Source of the DNA: Blattamonas nauphoetae
Lineage: Eukaryota > Preaxostyla > Oxymonadida
NCBI GenBank assembly: GCA_033064195.1
Contig: JARBJD010000207.1
Coordinates: forward strand, 62,001 to 126,000
Length of the DNA: 64,000 bases
Direction of reading: 5' to 3'
Shown piece by piece: positions 24,701 through 37,596 of this stretch. The notes beneath the pieces were generated by a model, which saw nothing but the letters and a program-made list of their open reading frames with translations, ran no database searches and was not told the origin of the DNA. Made by a program: the position numbers and the translations under genes. Positions within the stretch are counted from its first letter, which is position 1. The number at the start of each line of letters is the position of its first letter.

Positions 24701-25002
24701 GAAAATGCGCATAACAGTGAGTTAAGGACTGGAAGAGAGGCACTCGAATTTTGAAGTTCCATAAAATAGTTTACAGTTGATGTCTCAAGAGTGGAAAATA
24801 GAAAAGCATTTTGTTGATGAAAAAGAAATGGAAGATGTGTGAGATTCGAAGCGAGTTCCCCCAATTCACCAGCAATCACGTAGAGAAGTTCTGGGGCGTG
24901 ATGTTCACTACGGCAGATTAAAAGTGTTTTAGAATGGGAAAAAATGAGTATACATTGTTGGCTGAGCTTCAGACTCGTAGGAAGAGTCATGATGGATGTC
25001 AT
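12735..25002 (-). CDS. Giant protein of unknown family (4076 aa)
   Basis: Exon 25002-12928 (4025 codons), a 37-nt intron (12927-12891), then exon 12890-12735; 4076 residues. The spliced C-terminus reads LYKSVSSSLITLS ... TDFRMYVEGAIQNLEP ... CFENR, more protein-like than the unspliced reading, so the intron is favoured. I do not recognise the family. Most of it is Leu/Ser-rich predicted-helical sequence that could be a HEAT-like solenoid. Notable parts are charged coiled coils near residues 3000 and 1900, Ser/Pro-rich linkers, and around residues 1200-1370 a Glu/Pro repeat (STEEPQP, three times) followed by a Tyr/Gln/Gly/Asn-rich prion-like segment. No catalytic motif was found. Large nuclear pore, TRRAP-like and HECT-associated scaffolds were considered without a match. 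One 12-kb exon with a single tiny 3' intron contrasts with the intron-rich neighbours. Confidence 0.8.
20900..21400 (-). other. FUS-like Tyr/Gln/Gly low-complexity segment inside the giant protein
   Basis: On the minus strand the giant ORF encodes three near-copies of STEEPQP and then about 140 residues of Tyr, Gln, Gly, Ser and Asn with many YG, GY and YGQ steps (for example SYDYGNSGYGYDQ and SSGYGYQQSGYY). On the plus strand this appears as recurring CCATATCC. Composition resembles the prion-like domains of FUS, EWS and TAF15, known for phase separation. The feature is an amino-acid composition island; no DNA-level tandem array of fixed period was seen. Confidence 0.75.
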
Positions 25003-25057
25003 TCTCCGAGTTTGGTAGATCCATCTTACCCGTCATAAAAACCTCCTTGCCTTTTTG
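25003..25057. promoter_or_regulatory. 55-bp bidirectional promoter between two giant genes
   Basis: The start codons of the 4076-residue gene (minus, 25002) and the large multi-exon gene (plus, 25058) are 55 bp apart, head to head. Transcription of about 12 kb and 9 kb must begin from this segment or from within the coding starts. No motif was recognised. Confidence 0.4.
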
Positions 25058-28000
25058 ATGAAAAATCCGATATCGGTCTCAGATGATCGATACAATCAAA
25101 AATTTGCTGAACCATACCCATTTCTTGATGATTTCTGCATTTTGACGCCAGTTACTCTTGTTTCACAGAAGAACGATTCGCAGACTCATTCGCCAATCGA
25201 CTGTATCATAGATACAGTTTTTCGTGTCCCTCAAAAGGATGTTTCAGCATTAAACCGCTCTTACAAGGATGAAATCATTCAATATATGGACTTTGAAGTG
25301 ATATCGACAGATTTTGCATTTTTCATGTCAAAATGTAATTTGACCTTTCTTTGACGCTACTGGTCTGAATAGTTCCGTTTCACCATGAAATCACATCGGG
25401 AATCATTTTTCTATTACTTCATTGTTCCTACTCTGATTTTGGATCATATTGGGCAAGCCGATTTCGCTCGTTTTTCATTCCTCCAAACGCCTTCACAAAT
25501 TTTCCCTGAACTACATATTCCACAAAACCGTTTTCCAATGTGATTACTTGCCATTTCCGATTTTATTTGAATTTCTGTCTTACATATTTCGAGATTTTCG
25601 AGTTTTCTTCATCCAAAATTATCGCTCGATTTCTTTCATGTGTTTATGAAATTCATCATTTATCCAACTTCAGGGCCAAGAAAACATTCATCACGAACGA
25701 AGTAAAGTCAGTTTTATTTTCAATACTCCAAGTTGATTCGGTAATGTCTCCCTGTGTTGACAAAAACGAGTTTGAACTCCAAGAATCGATTCAAAACGTG
25801 CTTTCACGACAAAAGAGAGCTTCCGATCAATCCAAAAACCATTCCCTATGAATGACTGTCCAGTGGATTGAATAAGAATTCCACTCTCTCTGTCAGATGT
25901 GGCCCAATCTTGTGAACTGAAGGGATTGGTAACCGTGCTCATTCCAATGATGTTTATGGTTCATGTCGTGAAGCTGTCATCAATCGAGAGTGTGAGTCGA
26001 AGATTGCCATCGAAATGGTTCAGATACACAACGAAAAGTTGTTGTGGTGTCATCTGAAGGTAGGGAAAGGAGTTTGATGAAAAAGGACGCGAATTCTCTT
26101 GGGAGACAAGATAATGGGACGAAAAACTCTGTGAATACAATTGAAACATCTTGGTTACATGTGAGATGTGTTCGATCCACCCATCTTGTGTTTATGAATG
26201 GAGCTGGACCAGTTCCTCCAGCTATCAGGCCAAGACTTCACACCACAACCACATGGATTCACTCTAGCCGGGCCAAAAATCTATCATAAATGCAAGAGAC
26301 GACATCCACCGAATCTAACTTTCAACGAGTCATATTCTCGTCTTGTAGGAACTTTTAGTTGCTTCCACATTGTTGCCTACAATGTAGTTACACATTTAGT
26401 GTGATTTTCCTGATATTTTACAGAGATTTTTGAATTTCTTCGTCCGTACACCTTCATCTCCAATAATCCATCGTTCTCATCGCCTTGCCATTATTTCTGT
26501 TTTCATTTATCGTATATTTCATCACCTGAGATATTCTCTCACTTTTTTTGTTTTCATTGTCTGTCTTACATGTCAATCTCATGCAGGGATACATCACAGA
26601 AATTTGGATCTACAACATCAAAACGTATCGATGTTTCCGCATTCTAGCGATGGAATCATGCAATATTACGAGTGCATCTATCTCTGATGACTTTTCTACC
26701 ATCTTGTATACGACATTGACAGAGCAAAAGCAACAACAAGGAATCTCGTCGCCTGAAAACTATGAAACGATTCTTGTGGATCTTCGTATCCCCGTCAAAT
26801 CACCACGTTTCGTTCTCTGCACTGGAAAACACTACCAAACAGCTGCATTCATTTCGCTTCCCACAGTGAAAGAGTTTTCGTTCTTCATCTTCGTTGAGAA
26901 TCTTCTCTTTGCCCAATACGACTACACGCCATGTCCTGTTTGTTTCGTTATATCGTCATTCAGTTCCTCTATTAAGGCTGATAAACCACTCCAATTTACA
27001 CAGCAGAGACGAGGAAAGAAGGGAAATGAATATTCTGAAATTTTCACTCCACCTGTCCTTATTTTCGCACGAGAGGATGTTCATTGGTTCCAAATGAAAG
27101 ACAACAATGCATTCCTTATTTATTCATCAGTTTGCACCCATTTATCTGCTATTATAATCTCATTATTCTCTTCTTCTCGTGTTTGACTTCTAGGGAAAGG
27201 GGAAATCATATGGAATTTCATGCTATAACCTTCGACATGAAGATGTCCCGACTCTCATTCTCGATTGTCATCTTCCTGATGTCTGGTCAACAGAACTCAT
27301 TTTTCCACTTTTTTCATTCTTGATGATCTTTTTTTGACAATTTTTGACTAATTCATATGGCTTTCATGATCTTAACTCAAATTTCTCTATTTTTCCCAGT
27401 TTTTTCTACCTCCAGTCCCATTCCCTCGACTCCCACTCTTCGATTCCTCATCATTTTTCTGTGCACCGTATGTCCCCGTCAACAATCCTCTCCTCCATCT
27501 CACACTCATCCGTCTCACACAATCCACATTCTGCCTCGTCCAGCAACACTTTTTTCATCCTCCTTCTTTCACTCGCTCCCCACACTACCAACTCGCCGCT
27601 ACATACTTCAAACGAAAGCTTGACAGAATCCACCGGAGTGTAGAAGAAGCATTTGATCAGAATAATCCACTTTTGACATGGGTGAAGGAAGATCACTCCC
27701 AACCATCACTCCAATCCTCATCAGCCTTTCCATTCGAACTAGAAGCATCATTTCTACAGGACTCATCGACCTTCTTTGAAGATGCTCTTTTTTTCGACCT
27801 TTTTCGCTTTTCCATCTCCAAAGATTCCGTGAATCCAATCACAAACACACAAAAGGCTCAAGTCTTCCTTCCCTTCATATCATCTGACTCATCGTCGATG
27901 TTCGCAACCTCATCGCAGCCATTCCAGTCACTTTTGGCGGATCCTGTCTTCTTATCTGAATTTTTGGCAAGCAGACGGTGTCTCATCACTCCGATGGACG

Positions 28001-31000
28001 AACTCATCGTCATCTCACGGTTCGACGAAGAAATGTTCATTCTGGACTTCTCCCCACATCACCCAACACCACAAACAGCAATACACCTTCAACCTAAGCG
28101 GATCCACTCAGCATTCTTTCCGACCGTGGGGACATTGAAATTGCCACAATCCCCCCTCTCATCTCCTCCACGCAAACATTCCCCAACAAAAACGGACAAA
28201 GAGGCACAACAACCATCACCAGTTGCACCAAAAGCGACATCATCGCTCAACTTTCTCTCCACACCATCGTCATCACCATCTCACCTCCCCCACACCTCAG
28301 ATTCACAAAATTCTGGAATGAAAATTCCAATGCTGTCCAAACTCCCATCTCCGTTGCCCGTGTTCTCCGACAATTCAGCCAGCATCGCTTATCCACTCCA
28401 AAACTTCAACCCGTCGCCGTCCTTTCAGTTCGCTCCCACTACTCTCTCCAATGCTCTCCATCTCATCCCGTTTTACACTCCCCCGCACACTGTCCCCCTC
28501 AGCGATCCTTACTCCCTCCACATGAAAGCCTACTCCACATCACACTTGTTGCGGCCGTCTTTCCTTCCTCTGGCTAAGGTTGTCGATCCTCCGCAAGCAG
28601 TGGATGTCCTCCCCACGTCAATTCCCATCACACACAAACAATCTCATCAGCCTACCCCTCAGAAACCGGAAGAAGTGAAGAAAAAGTCGTTTTTCGATCG
28701 GTTTCGAAGAAATCAGAACACCAAACGACATGCGACGAACGAGAAAGATCTGTTTACTTCGTATCCAATCACTCTAAACGAAGTGCACTCACAGCTGTTT
28801 CCTCCGTCGCCTTCAGCCAATATTGGGACTGAAATTACGATTACAAATCTGACAAGTGGAACGAGGAGGAAGGACACAATGAAGAAAGAACACGACGAGA
28901 AGAAGAGACTCAAGGAGGAAGAAGAGAAAAGAAAGACAGCAGAGAAATCCTCAACGCAGGAAGCCATCTTTCCATCAGTGTCAGTCCCTCTCACTCCACC
29001 ACTCCCTCCGTCATCCACCATCTCCAGTGCCATTGCGGCGCCTCTTTCCACATCATCGAAATCACAATCACATCACACTCCTCTCAACAAGACACGTCTG
29101 GACCTTTCGCTAACGACGCCTGCCATCGCGATTACATCGGCAGACGAAGCGATGCGAGAGCTGCCACCATTCCCTCCGATCACGTCCAGCACTGGGTCTG
29201 TCTTCTCTTTCTATGTCATAATTGTTTTTTCATTACTTCTGGTCAATTTTAGAGCGATTTCAAACAACTTCATTTTATACAAACACACCCTCACACAACT
29301 CCAGGCTTCATTCCCATCCTCATCTTCGTCTTCATCGTCTTTCTCGTCACTCGAAGAGGAGGAACTCAACAGAGCGCGAGAAGAGAAACGAAAATGGGAG
29401 AAGAGAATCAGAGAAGAGCGAGAACTTCGGATTCGAGAGGAACGACGATTGAACGAGAAGAACGAACGATGTCGAGGTCAGACTGTGTTTCTGTTTGACT
29501 CCAAAACAGGCACAATCCTGTCTGCCACACTCGACATCCTCGCACTCTGCTCGTTGTTCAACCCACTCAACACGCCAACACTGTTGTCCCTCGTCCACAT
29601 CTCACTCCATCACTTCCGCTCATTGCGAGTTCTTCTGTCTCTTCTTCATCGGACGTTCCTCCTCTCTCCATCACTCCTCACGCATGCCGTCTTTGCTGAG
29701 ATCCTCTCATCGCTCCCGTCCGCTCTCTTCCTCAACCCGACTCATCGCAACTCTGCTCTTCCGACACCCTCTCAACTTCCGTCGTTCCTTCCTCCCTTCC
29801 CAGACCTCCTCACCTTTTCGTCTGACCCTGCTGTCTTCCTTTATCAGATGCAGTCTTCTTCGCAGCTCCTCCTCCCAGCACCTCTCGCTCTCCTCATCCA
29901 GCGGATGACTGGGAAAGAAGGCGAACAGGAAGGTGACGATGAGAACAGAAATGGAGAAGATGCGTACTCATCATCGCTCAACTCCTTCTTTCTTCGCTCT
30001 CATCCCAACGCTCTTCCTCTGCTCGTCGACATGGCCTCACTCCAAATCGCTCAAAAGCGAAAACTTCTTTCGTCTGCCATTTTTTCAGAGCATGGAAACA
30101 TCAAGCTCTTCACACACACATACACAGAGAAAACGACTGAGCCAAGTGAGAGCGAACAAGATTCAGAAGAGAAAGAAACAAACAAAATTCAACCATTATT
30201 CACTAACTACTCTGATCCATTCATCTCATCCTTCGCATTCACCCCCGACGCTCTCGTCTCCCTCTCCTCACCATCCTCCTTTCTCCTCAACCGCCGTCTC
30301 CGCTCGTATCTCCTCCCATTCGGACTGGCACCCGAACAAGACACTCCCTCGCTATCATCCACCTATCGCTTCTCCAACCCAAATGCATCTCTCGATCCCA
30401 TCCCTTTCTACAACTTCTCTGCAACCCACCCCGGCGTGTTCTTCACCATCCTCTCAAAAGCAATCTCCTCGTCTGCGCTTTTCGTTCGCCGAGCTCGTCT
30501 GGGGCAGTCGCGGTTCGGGACGGAAGAGGAACAGACAGTGGAAGACGATGCAGTTCGGAGAAGGAGGATCGGAATGGAGTGTGTTCGAGACTGGGCAGCC
30601 TCAAACAAAGCCGAAGATGGGACGGACAAGAACAAGACAGCACACAAAGACGTTATCCCTCCCTCTCTCAACCCTCTCGCCACCCACATCCTCTTCCTGC
30701 AGCATCTCCACACCAACCGCAAGCGAGAGATCGAAAATCAAAAGATGTCTTCCAACGATCAGACATCAGAGCCAATAAGTTTCAGCCAGTATCCGTCTGA
30801 CTTCCCTGAAGACAGATCGACAGTTTCTTTGGGTGGTTTTTTCCCTCCTGCGCCAGTTCTCCGCTTGAAGCACTCCGCGTTCCAAGGCATTCCTCAGCAG
30901 AATGTTGTCAGAGCGAGGTCTCCGAGTGATTCTGGGTCAGTCGACACTCCACCACCATCGCCGCAATCCACCCAACACACCCCATCTCACTCACGGTCTC

Positions 31001-34000
31001 AATCTCCGTCACAATCAGTACCACACCCTTCCTCTCTCACCTCTCCAACTCTCCCGCTTGTTCCAACCGGATTTATGTCCACGTTCCACGCTGTTTCTCC
31101 CTTTCCCTCCAACCCCACTTCGCCCACTCCTCTTCTCTCCGTCTCTCAACCAGTCAGCCATAGTGAGAGCCTCTCTCAATCTCTCCCATTATTCTCGCCA
31201 TACACACAGAATTCCCAACTATCACCAACACAACACGAATCTCCTCTCCACTCATCCATTCCTCCACACTCAGTCCTTCAAATGTCATCCACCCATCCTC
31301 TCTCTCGCGCCACGCTGAGCGGTTCTCCTGTCTCGACACCACAACGTATCCTCTCCTCTCCTAACAGCATGCGACACCAGCCACATGGTCTAAATCGTCA
31401 TTCTGTGTCAGTTGTGGAGTTTCAGAGACGAGAGAAGGAAAATGAACGATTGATTGTGCGAGATGAGTTTGAAGTGATTGAGAACAAGGAGATGGAGGAA
31501 GATCTGAAAGGATCTGGTCTCAGTCAAAGCATCGAAGGAATCATCACGAAATGGAAAACGAGTGGCGAAAGGAGAATCAAAACAGAAACTGAGAAGGAAG
31601 AGGAAGAGAAAGAAGTGTGGGTGGAGATTGAGGGATTTGAGAATGGTATCTCTTCGAGGAAGAGAAGACATCATGTCACAACGTTCAAACAGAAGAAGAC
31701 TACGTCCTCCATATCCTCAACCACACCCAACCACTCGTCACCCCTCAAACAATCACAAACCCACTCCGTACCCATCAGACCATTCATCCCGCCGATCACA
31801 CAAACCCCTTTTCTCGTTGTGTCGATCAACAGAGCATCCACACTGCCAGCATCGTCCAAGTTCTCTCCTCTTTCGGCACAAAGCGTCAACATGAACGATC
31901 CAGCAACGTTCAATCTTCCCAATCAGCAAACAAACACAGTTCAGGGAAAAGCGAAGAAGGACGAAGGAGAGCCCAACCTCTCTCTGTTCTCTCGCCTCCA
32001 GCGGAAGGGCATGGACACTTCTCAGGGAAGCGGTGTGCGATCATTCTCATCCTTCATATTCCAACATTTTCTTTTCAATTGTAACTCTCTCGTTCATCAT
32101 CAATTCATCTTTTTGGACGTTCAGGATGGCAGTCATTCGGAACGAGCAGTCCGATTGGATCGCAAAGCGACTCTGAATCCGAATCTGATTATGAAAGTTC
32201 AAGTGATTTGGAGCGTCTGCCTTCTTCTTTCATTCGTCCATCATTTCTCCCTCTCTCTCTCCAGCGACTGTTGAATCAAGTCTTCCACAAGCGATGTTGT
32301 CCTCCTCACTCAGCAGTGCAATGGGAACAACGCTCATCAATCCCAACCAACTCCCGTCACCTCTCGGCATCACATCCCAGACAGATACAGAAGAAGAAGA
32401 GAGAAGACGCAAAGAAAGACAAAGAAAGCGAGAAATGGAACGGGCTCGACGAAACGAAAGGAGAGAACGTCGGCGGCGAAGAGGGGAAGAGTCGGAGAGC
32501 GAAGGTGAGACTGTCGACGACATGTCTGTCGGGACAGGATCTCCACCCGCCTCCAAACAGGTCACCCGAGGGCTCTATATGAACGATATGGACAGCTTCA
32601 TCTCTGGACACGAACGAAGCAGGTATGGTTGTTTCTCTCTCTCTCTCTCATTCTTTGCAGCATGTCGTCCAACACACAGAAAAGTGTTGCTCAGCAGAGA
32701 GCGGAGGAGGAAGGTCTTCTTCGACTCTTCTCTGCTCTCCGCCGTTTCGGGGATGTGGAAGAAGAAGAGAGAGAAGACAGAGAGAAGAGAAAGACTCAAC
32801 TTGAAGAGAAAAGAAAAGCACAGGTGAAGGACAAAGAAAAGAAGATGGCGAAACAAACGACCGTCTTCCAAACAGTCTCTTCTGTACAAACTCATCTCTC
32901 TTCGGCGGACATCACTGATACTCCCGTCGAAAAGGCCCAGGAACCACAAGACGAGATCGTCACTCCAAAACAGAACCGGAATGTGGACACAGAAGGCGAA
33001 CAGATGACAGATGGAGATAAAGGTGAAGGTGACAAGTCAGGTGAAATCGGGCGCTTGTCCATCTTTCCTGATCGGACGGTTCAGCCTTCACCAGCCTCCT
33101 CGTTCTCTCTCTCCTCGTCCAACCGCTGGCAACGAAAAACAGACATTCATCACGTTGAACGGCGAAAGGTGAAAGTGTCACTGGACTGTTTCTCGTCATA
33201 CCCCTCCTTCATCGAGGCCTTCATCCAATTTCAGACAGAAAGCGATGAACTCAAAGCAAAACAGGAAGAACACAACACATCACAGATTGAGGCAGAACTC
33301 GGAAAAATCGAAAACAAAGAGCAGACTGACCATACACACACTCCAATCGAGGTCGATCGGAAAACTGTTGATAGATCGTCAGACTCAGTGAATTTGGATG
33401 ATTCAACGACATCATCGTCGTTTCTCCCGCATGCTCTCGCCACTCGTGCTCTTCATCTTTCACTCCGTTGTCTGATCTGCGCCGAGTCCATCTCAATCTC
33501 TCCCAACACTCCTCTCACCTCTGATCTCGTCGCTTTCCTCATTCGGACTGCACACACGACAAGCAGCTTGTTTGAAAATTCCCATTTTCTCAGTTTTATG
33601 TCCACTTTGTCCCATTTTTAGATTCTTCATTCAGATTCTTCGTCGAGGTGTGTTGAATGTGGATCCTTCAGCCCTCGCTCGTGCAATCCCCAACACTGCC
33701 CATGCGAATCAGCACGAGCCCATTCTCTTCCGAGCTCTCACACAACTCGTGTGTTCTTCTTCTTTCTCATCTCTCCCATCCAGTCCACACAATCTCCTCC
33801 CCTTCGCTCCGTCCCGATCTGCCTCAACCCACCTCTCCCAGCGCAATCCCCACTCCGCTGCCCAATCCCGTCTTCATTCACTTTCAACACGATTCAGTTC
33901 AGTCCACCCGCATCGGCATTCTCCTCCCCTCTCCGCTCTTCTCCCAACATGTCCCATTCACTCCATCATTCGCCTTACGTGACAACAAACCAGTCGTCCG

Positions 34001-34164
34001 TTCCGTACCCAACATTCTCTCCACATATCAGCCCTCGTCTCTCCTCTCCTCTCTCATTGCATTCAATGACTCTGAACGAGGAAGAAAAGCCGACGGAGTT
34101 CGTACTCTCGATGCATCCGAACTCGTTCTTTGAGTCGTACATGCTTGATCCATCACGCGGCTGA
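25058..34164 (+). CDS. Large multi-exon gene, unknown, with a possible beta-propeller near its N-terminus
   Basis: Well-supported exons: 25058-25334, one starting at 25373, 26424-26498, 26587-27129, 27194-27280, 27400-29195, 29253-32032, 32125-32235, 32265-32622, 32661-33569, 33622-33748 and 33784-34164. From 26424 on all phases agree and give about 2390 residues. Between 25373 and 26383 coding-like blocks are clear (for example REAVINRECESKIAIEM ending at 26059, and QLSGQDFTPQPHGF ending at 26383), but their joints are not resolved. The early part (GYITEIWIYNIKTYRCFRIL, then SISDDFSTILY) has a WD40-like rhythm. The middle has KKKSFFDRFRRN and a helical block near LDILALCSLFN. Much of the rest is Ser/Pro-rich and disordered, with a basic-acidic coiled coil near RRRKERQRKREMERARR. 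I do not recognise the family. It ends tail-to-tail with PITP. Two genes in the unresolved 5' part cannot be excluded. Confidence 0.6.
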
Positions 34165-34301
34165 GCACCTTCTCACCGCTTCTGTTTGATGTCTTTATTC
34201 TCACTTCACCCAAAATCTTTCTTTCAACAGCACACGGCCCTCTGTTGAAATGATGTGGGGAAAAACGAAGCCCTCAACAGAAGTAATAAAGACAAGAGCT
34301 T

Positions 34302-35971
34302 CTACTTGGGTGCTTCCGACTCATCCCCGTCGTCCAAATACTTAATCTCCTTCTTTTCAGCCGTGGCAGCAGCTGTGGCAGCTGCATCCATCTCTTCGGC
34401 TGCCTGAGCAATCCCAGTGAAGTCCAAATCAAAATATTCGTCCAACCAGCACGTGATCTGCTTGTGTGTTCCGGTATAGATCTTCTGGCAGAGAGAGACT
34501 GAGTAGTTTTCCATAATTGTTTGGAGCCCCCACCACTTGAAGTGGAACTTGATGACTTTGTGAGCAGTCACAACAGGCATCGGATACGGTTGCTCCTTGT
34601 TCGTCGAGTATCGGAGGTGTTCCGGCAGCCCACACTCTGTGTCAGAGATAGGGTGTGAGAAAGCGAATGGGGCCTTTGTGATGGCGTCTGTTTCGTCGGG
34701 AAGAGGCTTTTTACCGAATTGTTTCTGCATTTTATCAAATTCTTGGCGGCGTTGCTCTTCTTCAGCAGCTGTGCCATGTGGGCGGTTGTGGAAGGCTTTC
34801 CACCAGCCTGGCTGTGTGAGTGGACCACGGTTGGTTTTCTCGCTCTTCCAGCGAGTTGGATCCAGACCAACATCGTATTCTTTTCCTTTAGGCTGTATGA
34901 ATGAAAGAGGAAAACAATGAATAGGTTAAAAGAAAATGCATGCTGGTGGTTGTGAAAGATCGATGACATGAACTGGGCAATTCTTGATTTCATTTGGGGG
35001 GAGGTTTAATGGCTGAATGAAATGGGCAAAATAGTGAGACATAACGAAGATACATACATTGGTGAGTGTTGATACGCCAGCCACACGAATTGTCTCGCAG
35101 CTGAGGAGGAAGTCATCCTTCATATACAAGTCCTGAGGCGAAGATGGAGAAAATGAGTTCGTGGGATGATGAGTGAGATCATGAAAAATATAATCGATTT
35201 TGCATCAGCTCTCACATGGGGCACACTTTATACGTGGTTTTGGAGTATGGACCAGCGCTAAAGCTTTCTTCTTCGATGATCCAAGCCTCTGGAGGGAAGA
35301 GCTTTCTGACCCACTTTGGGACACGTTCTTCAATGTACATACGCTGATGATGGAAGATGAAGAAGAAGAAGAAGAGAGAGGTGATACAAGATAGAGAAAC
35401 AGGGAGAAGATGAATAAACAGAAAGAAAAATGTTGATATTGGACTCGTAGTTGAAAAATAGCAATAAAGCGGGAGAAAACGGAATGGACAACTGAAAAAG
35501 ATCAGATTTACGGGATGATAAGGTAGATTGAGGGAAAAAAACTGCTCATGAAGGGTGAGATTTAAAGTGTAGAAATATAACATTGAGCGAGTCTCCGAGC
35601 ATGAAAAAAGAGCAGAAAGAACAAATAGAGAACGGAAGGATTTCAATACAACGTGCACAGTGAAGGAAAAACGGTGAGAGAAGAGAAAAATGCGGTTCGT
35701 GTGAAAAAGAGATCCTCGAAATGATGTTGAAATGCTTGGTCATACCCTCATTGTGTGTTTTCCTACGCTTCCATCCCTCTCCCAAGGTTCATCCAACAAC
35801 CATTCGACACCTTGACCATCGTGAGACATTTCTTTTGCACCTTTGTGAAACATGTACCTATAGAGACGAAGTGGAAGAAATTGAAAAATTGAGATTCAAA
35901 ACACACTCATCTCCACGTAGGAACTCCTCAAGGGACAATGGAGTGAAGATACGCAGTTCAAAAATTTTCAT
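34302..35971 (-). CDS. Class I phosphatidylinositol transfer protein
   Basis: Exons 35971-35907, 35857-35746, 35343-35227, 35132-35058, 35012-34944 and 34892-34302; 342 residues. PITPs exchange phosphatidylinositol and phosphatidylcholine between membranes and feed PI-kinase signalling. Seen in order: MKIFELRIFTPLSLEEF, GVEWLLDEPWERDGSVGKHT, ERVPKWVRKLFPPEA, PYSKTTYKDLYMKDDFLL, KNCPVHVIDLSQ, TRWKSEKTNRGPLTQPGWW, and FHFKWWGLQTIMENY, each aligning with recalled animal PITP-alpha; the C-terminal tail is Ala- and acid-rich. Introns are 49, 402, 94, 45 and 51 nt. The 402-nt intron (35344-35745) is several times longer than others here, and the last intron (34893-34943) begins GC rather than GT. 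The start at 35971 fits the family N-terminus exactly. Confidence 0.9.
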
Positions 35972-36216
35972 TTTGAGAACAAACCATTATTACTTTACAT
36001 CTAGGTTTATCTCTCGTCTATTGTGGACAAACACAAACAAAACTTTTTGGCTCAACTTAACTTTCAGATGCAACACGATAATTTATATTTATTATCATGA
36101 AAATCGGCTATGAAATGAGTTAACACAAGATGAGAGTCAATTCTCTCTTCTGGTTCAGCATGACATATGTCGGTGAACCAGGTCTCCAACCCTTCCTTCC
36201 AAGTGCTTTTATCTTC

Positions 36217-37596
36217 TCACATGTGATGTGGATGCTCGACCGCATGTAGGTATGACGTGAAACTCGTTGCTTGGTTTTGTGCCATGACTGAAGGAATTTC
36301 ATCATCTTTCACCAGCGTTGACAACAGCTGATGATCAAAGATGTACCTTTCGATGCGGTTGAGGACGAGATAACACAAGCAGAACACTGCAAAGAATTCT
36401 ACCCAGGCATGTTTGATCGTCTCCCAAAAACCAGGAACATAGCGAATTCTCTGAGGAGAAATATTGACTATTCCGTGAAAAGAGAAGCAGGATGTTGGAG
36501 TGGCTGTGTGAGTGATGATGGGAGTTGTGGATGGGGTAAACGAGGCAGCAACTGGACAACAGTTGAAAAGAGAAAGAAACAAACCAGAATCTGTTGTAAG
36601 CCGCTTTTGGATATATTCTGGTGAAAATATGTTTGTTGTGACGGCGGCCTGGAGTAATAATGAAGGGCATGTAGATTTTTGTGGTTGAACACGATCAGAG
36701 AAAAAAGGGAATGATAAATGATAAGTCAGTATCTAAACAGAGAAAGCACACAGATGTGTTGACGAAGGGGGTATTATTGAAAGGAGTGTACATTGGAAGT
36801 GGTTTGAGAGACGTAAAGGAGAGTTGACCCTGAAATAGATAAGTAGAAATGTAAGGATGAGCAAATAGAGGTGAATAATCATCAAAAAAAATAAGACAAG
36901 AGTGTGAGAGTGATTGGACCTGATAAGGGGACATACTTCTGCTGTTATTGCAGTTGCTCCATCCCCTTGATATGTGAGGATGATTGGTGCATCAGTGGAT
37001 AGTTTGAGATTGTTCTGATCATAGTCAGAGAGATATATTGGATGAACAAAGTATTGGGGGCAAACGATGAATCTCACTTTTGGGAAGTAAACAAGTGTTG
37101 CACTGGTCCATGGGGTCGGTGGAAGAGGTGAAACACATATCCTTGCATTTATATCTAAAAAATCTATTCTGTTATCGAGGTCAGCGTCATATATGCTCTC
37201 TGAGAAGAATGTTGAAACTCCAATCGTTGGATTGAGGAGAGAGAGTGACGTGATGCTTGTATCCAAATATTCATTAGTACCATCAGACAAAATGACAGCC
37301 CATTGGTTTGTTGGCATCACAACTGGTTGCTCATTAAAATGCTTTTCTCGAATCCAAAAATCTGAACGAATCCAAGAAGAGAGATGACAGTAAGGGTGAA
37401 TAAAAGTTCGAAAGGGACATATAAATGAGGATACAGTCGGAATAATAGCAAATTACACACTTGGCATTGAGAATAAGATGATGAATGGACAGACGAGTTC
37501 GAGTGCGAGAAAGATGAGATCAATCCATCCGATAATTGAAAACCTTCCTGCATAGAATCTCCGGAAGACAGGACGATTAAATAACTCGGGAGCCAT
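36217..37596 (-). CDS. TMEM231: Transmembrane protein 231 (ciliary transition zone)
   Basis: Exons 37596-37461, 37361-36937, 36829-36752, 36648-36585 and 36551-36217; introns of 99, 107, 103 and 33 nt; 345 residues. TMEM231 is a B9/MKS-complex membrane protein of the ciliary transition zone gate. It has an N-terminal membrane segment (ELFNRPVFRRFYAG, then WIDLIFLALELVCPFIILF), a lumenal region starting NFWIREKHFNEQPVV, a calcium-loop-like DADLDNRIDFLDI, and the diagnostic C-terminal RYVPGFWETIKHAWVEFFAV leading into the second membrane segment, matching YQPGFWEMVKFAWVQYV of the animal protein. Length is close to human (316). Exon 4 (21 codons) is the least certain part but keeps the frame on both sides. 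Confidence 0.87.

Noticed and set aside
33657-34133. Alternate C-terminus for the large multi-exon gene
   Set aside because: The 35-nt intron at 33749-33783 has good ends and phase 0, and leads to the frame ending at 34164; the frame ending at 34133 has no consistent splice link.
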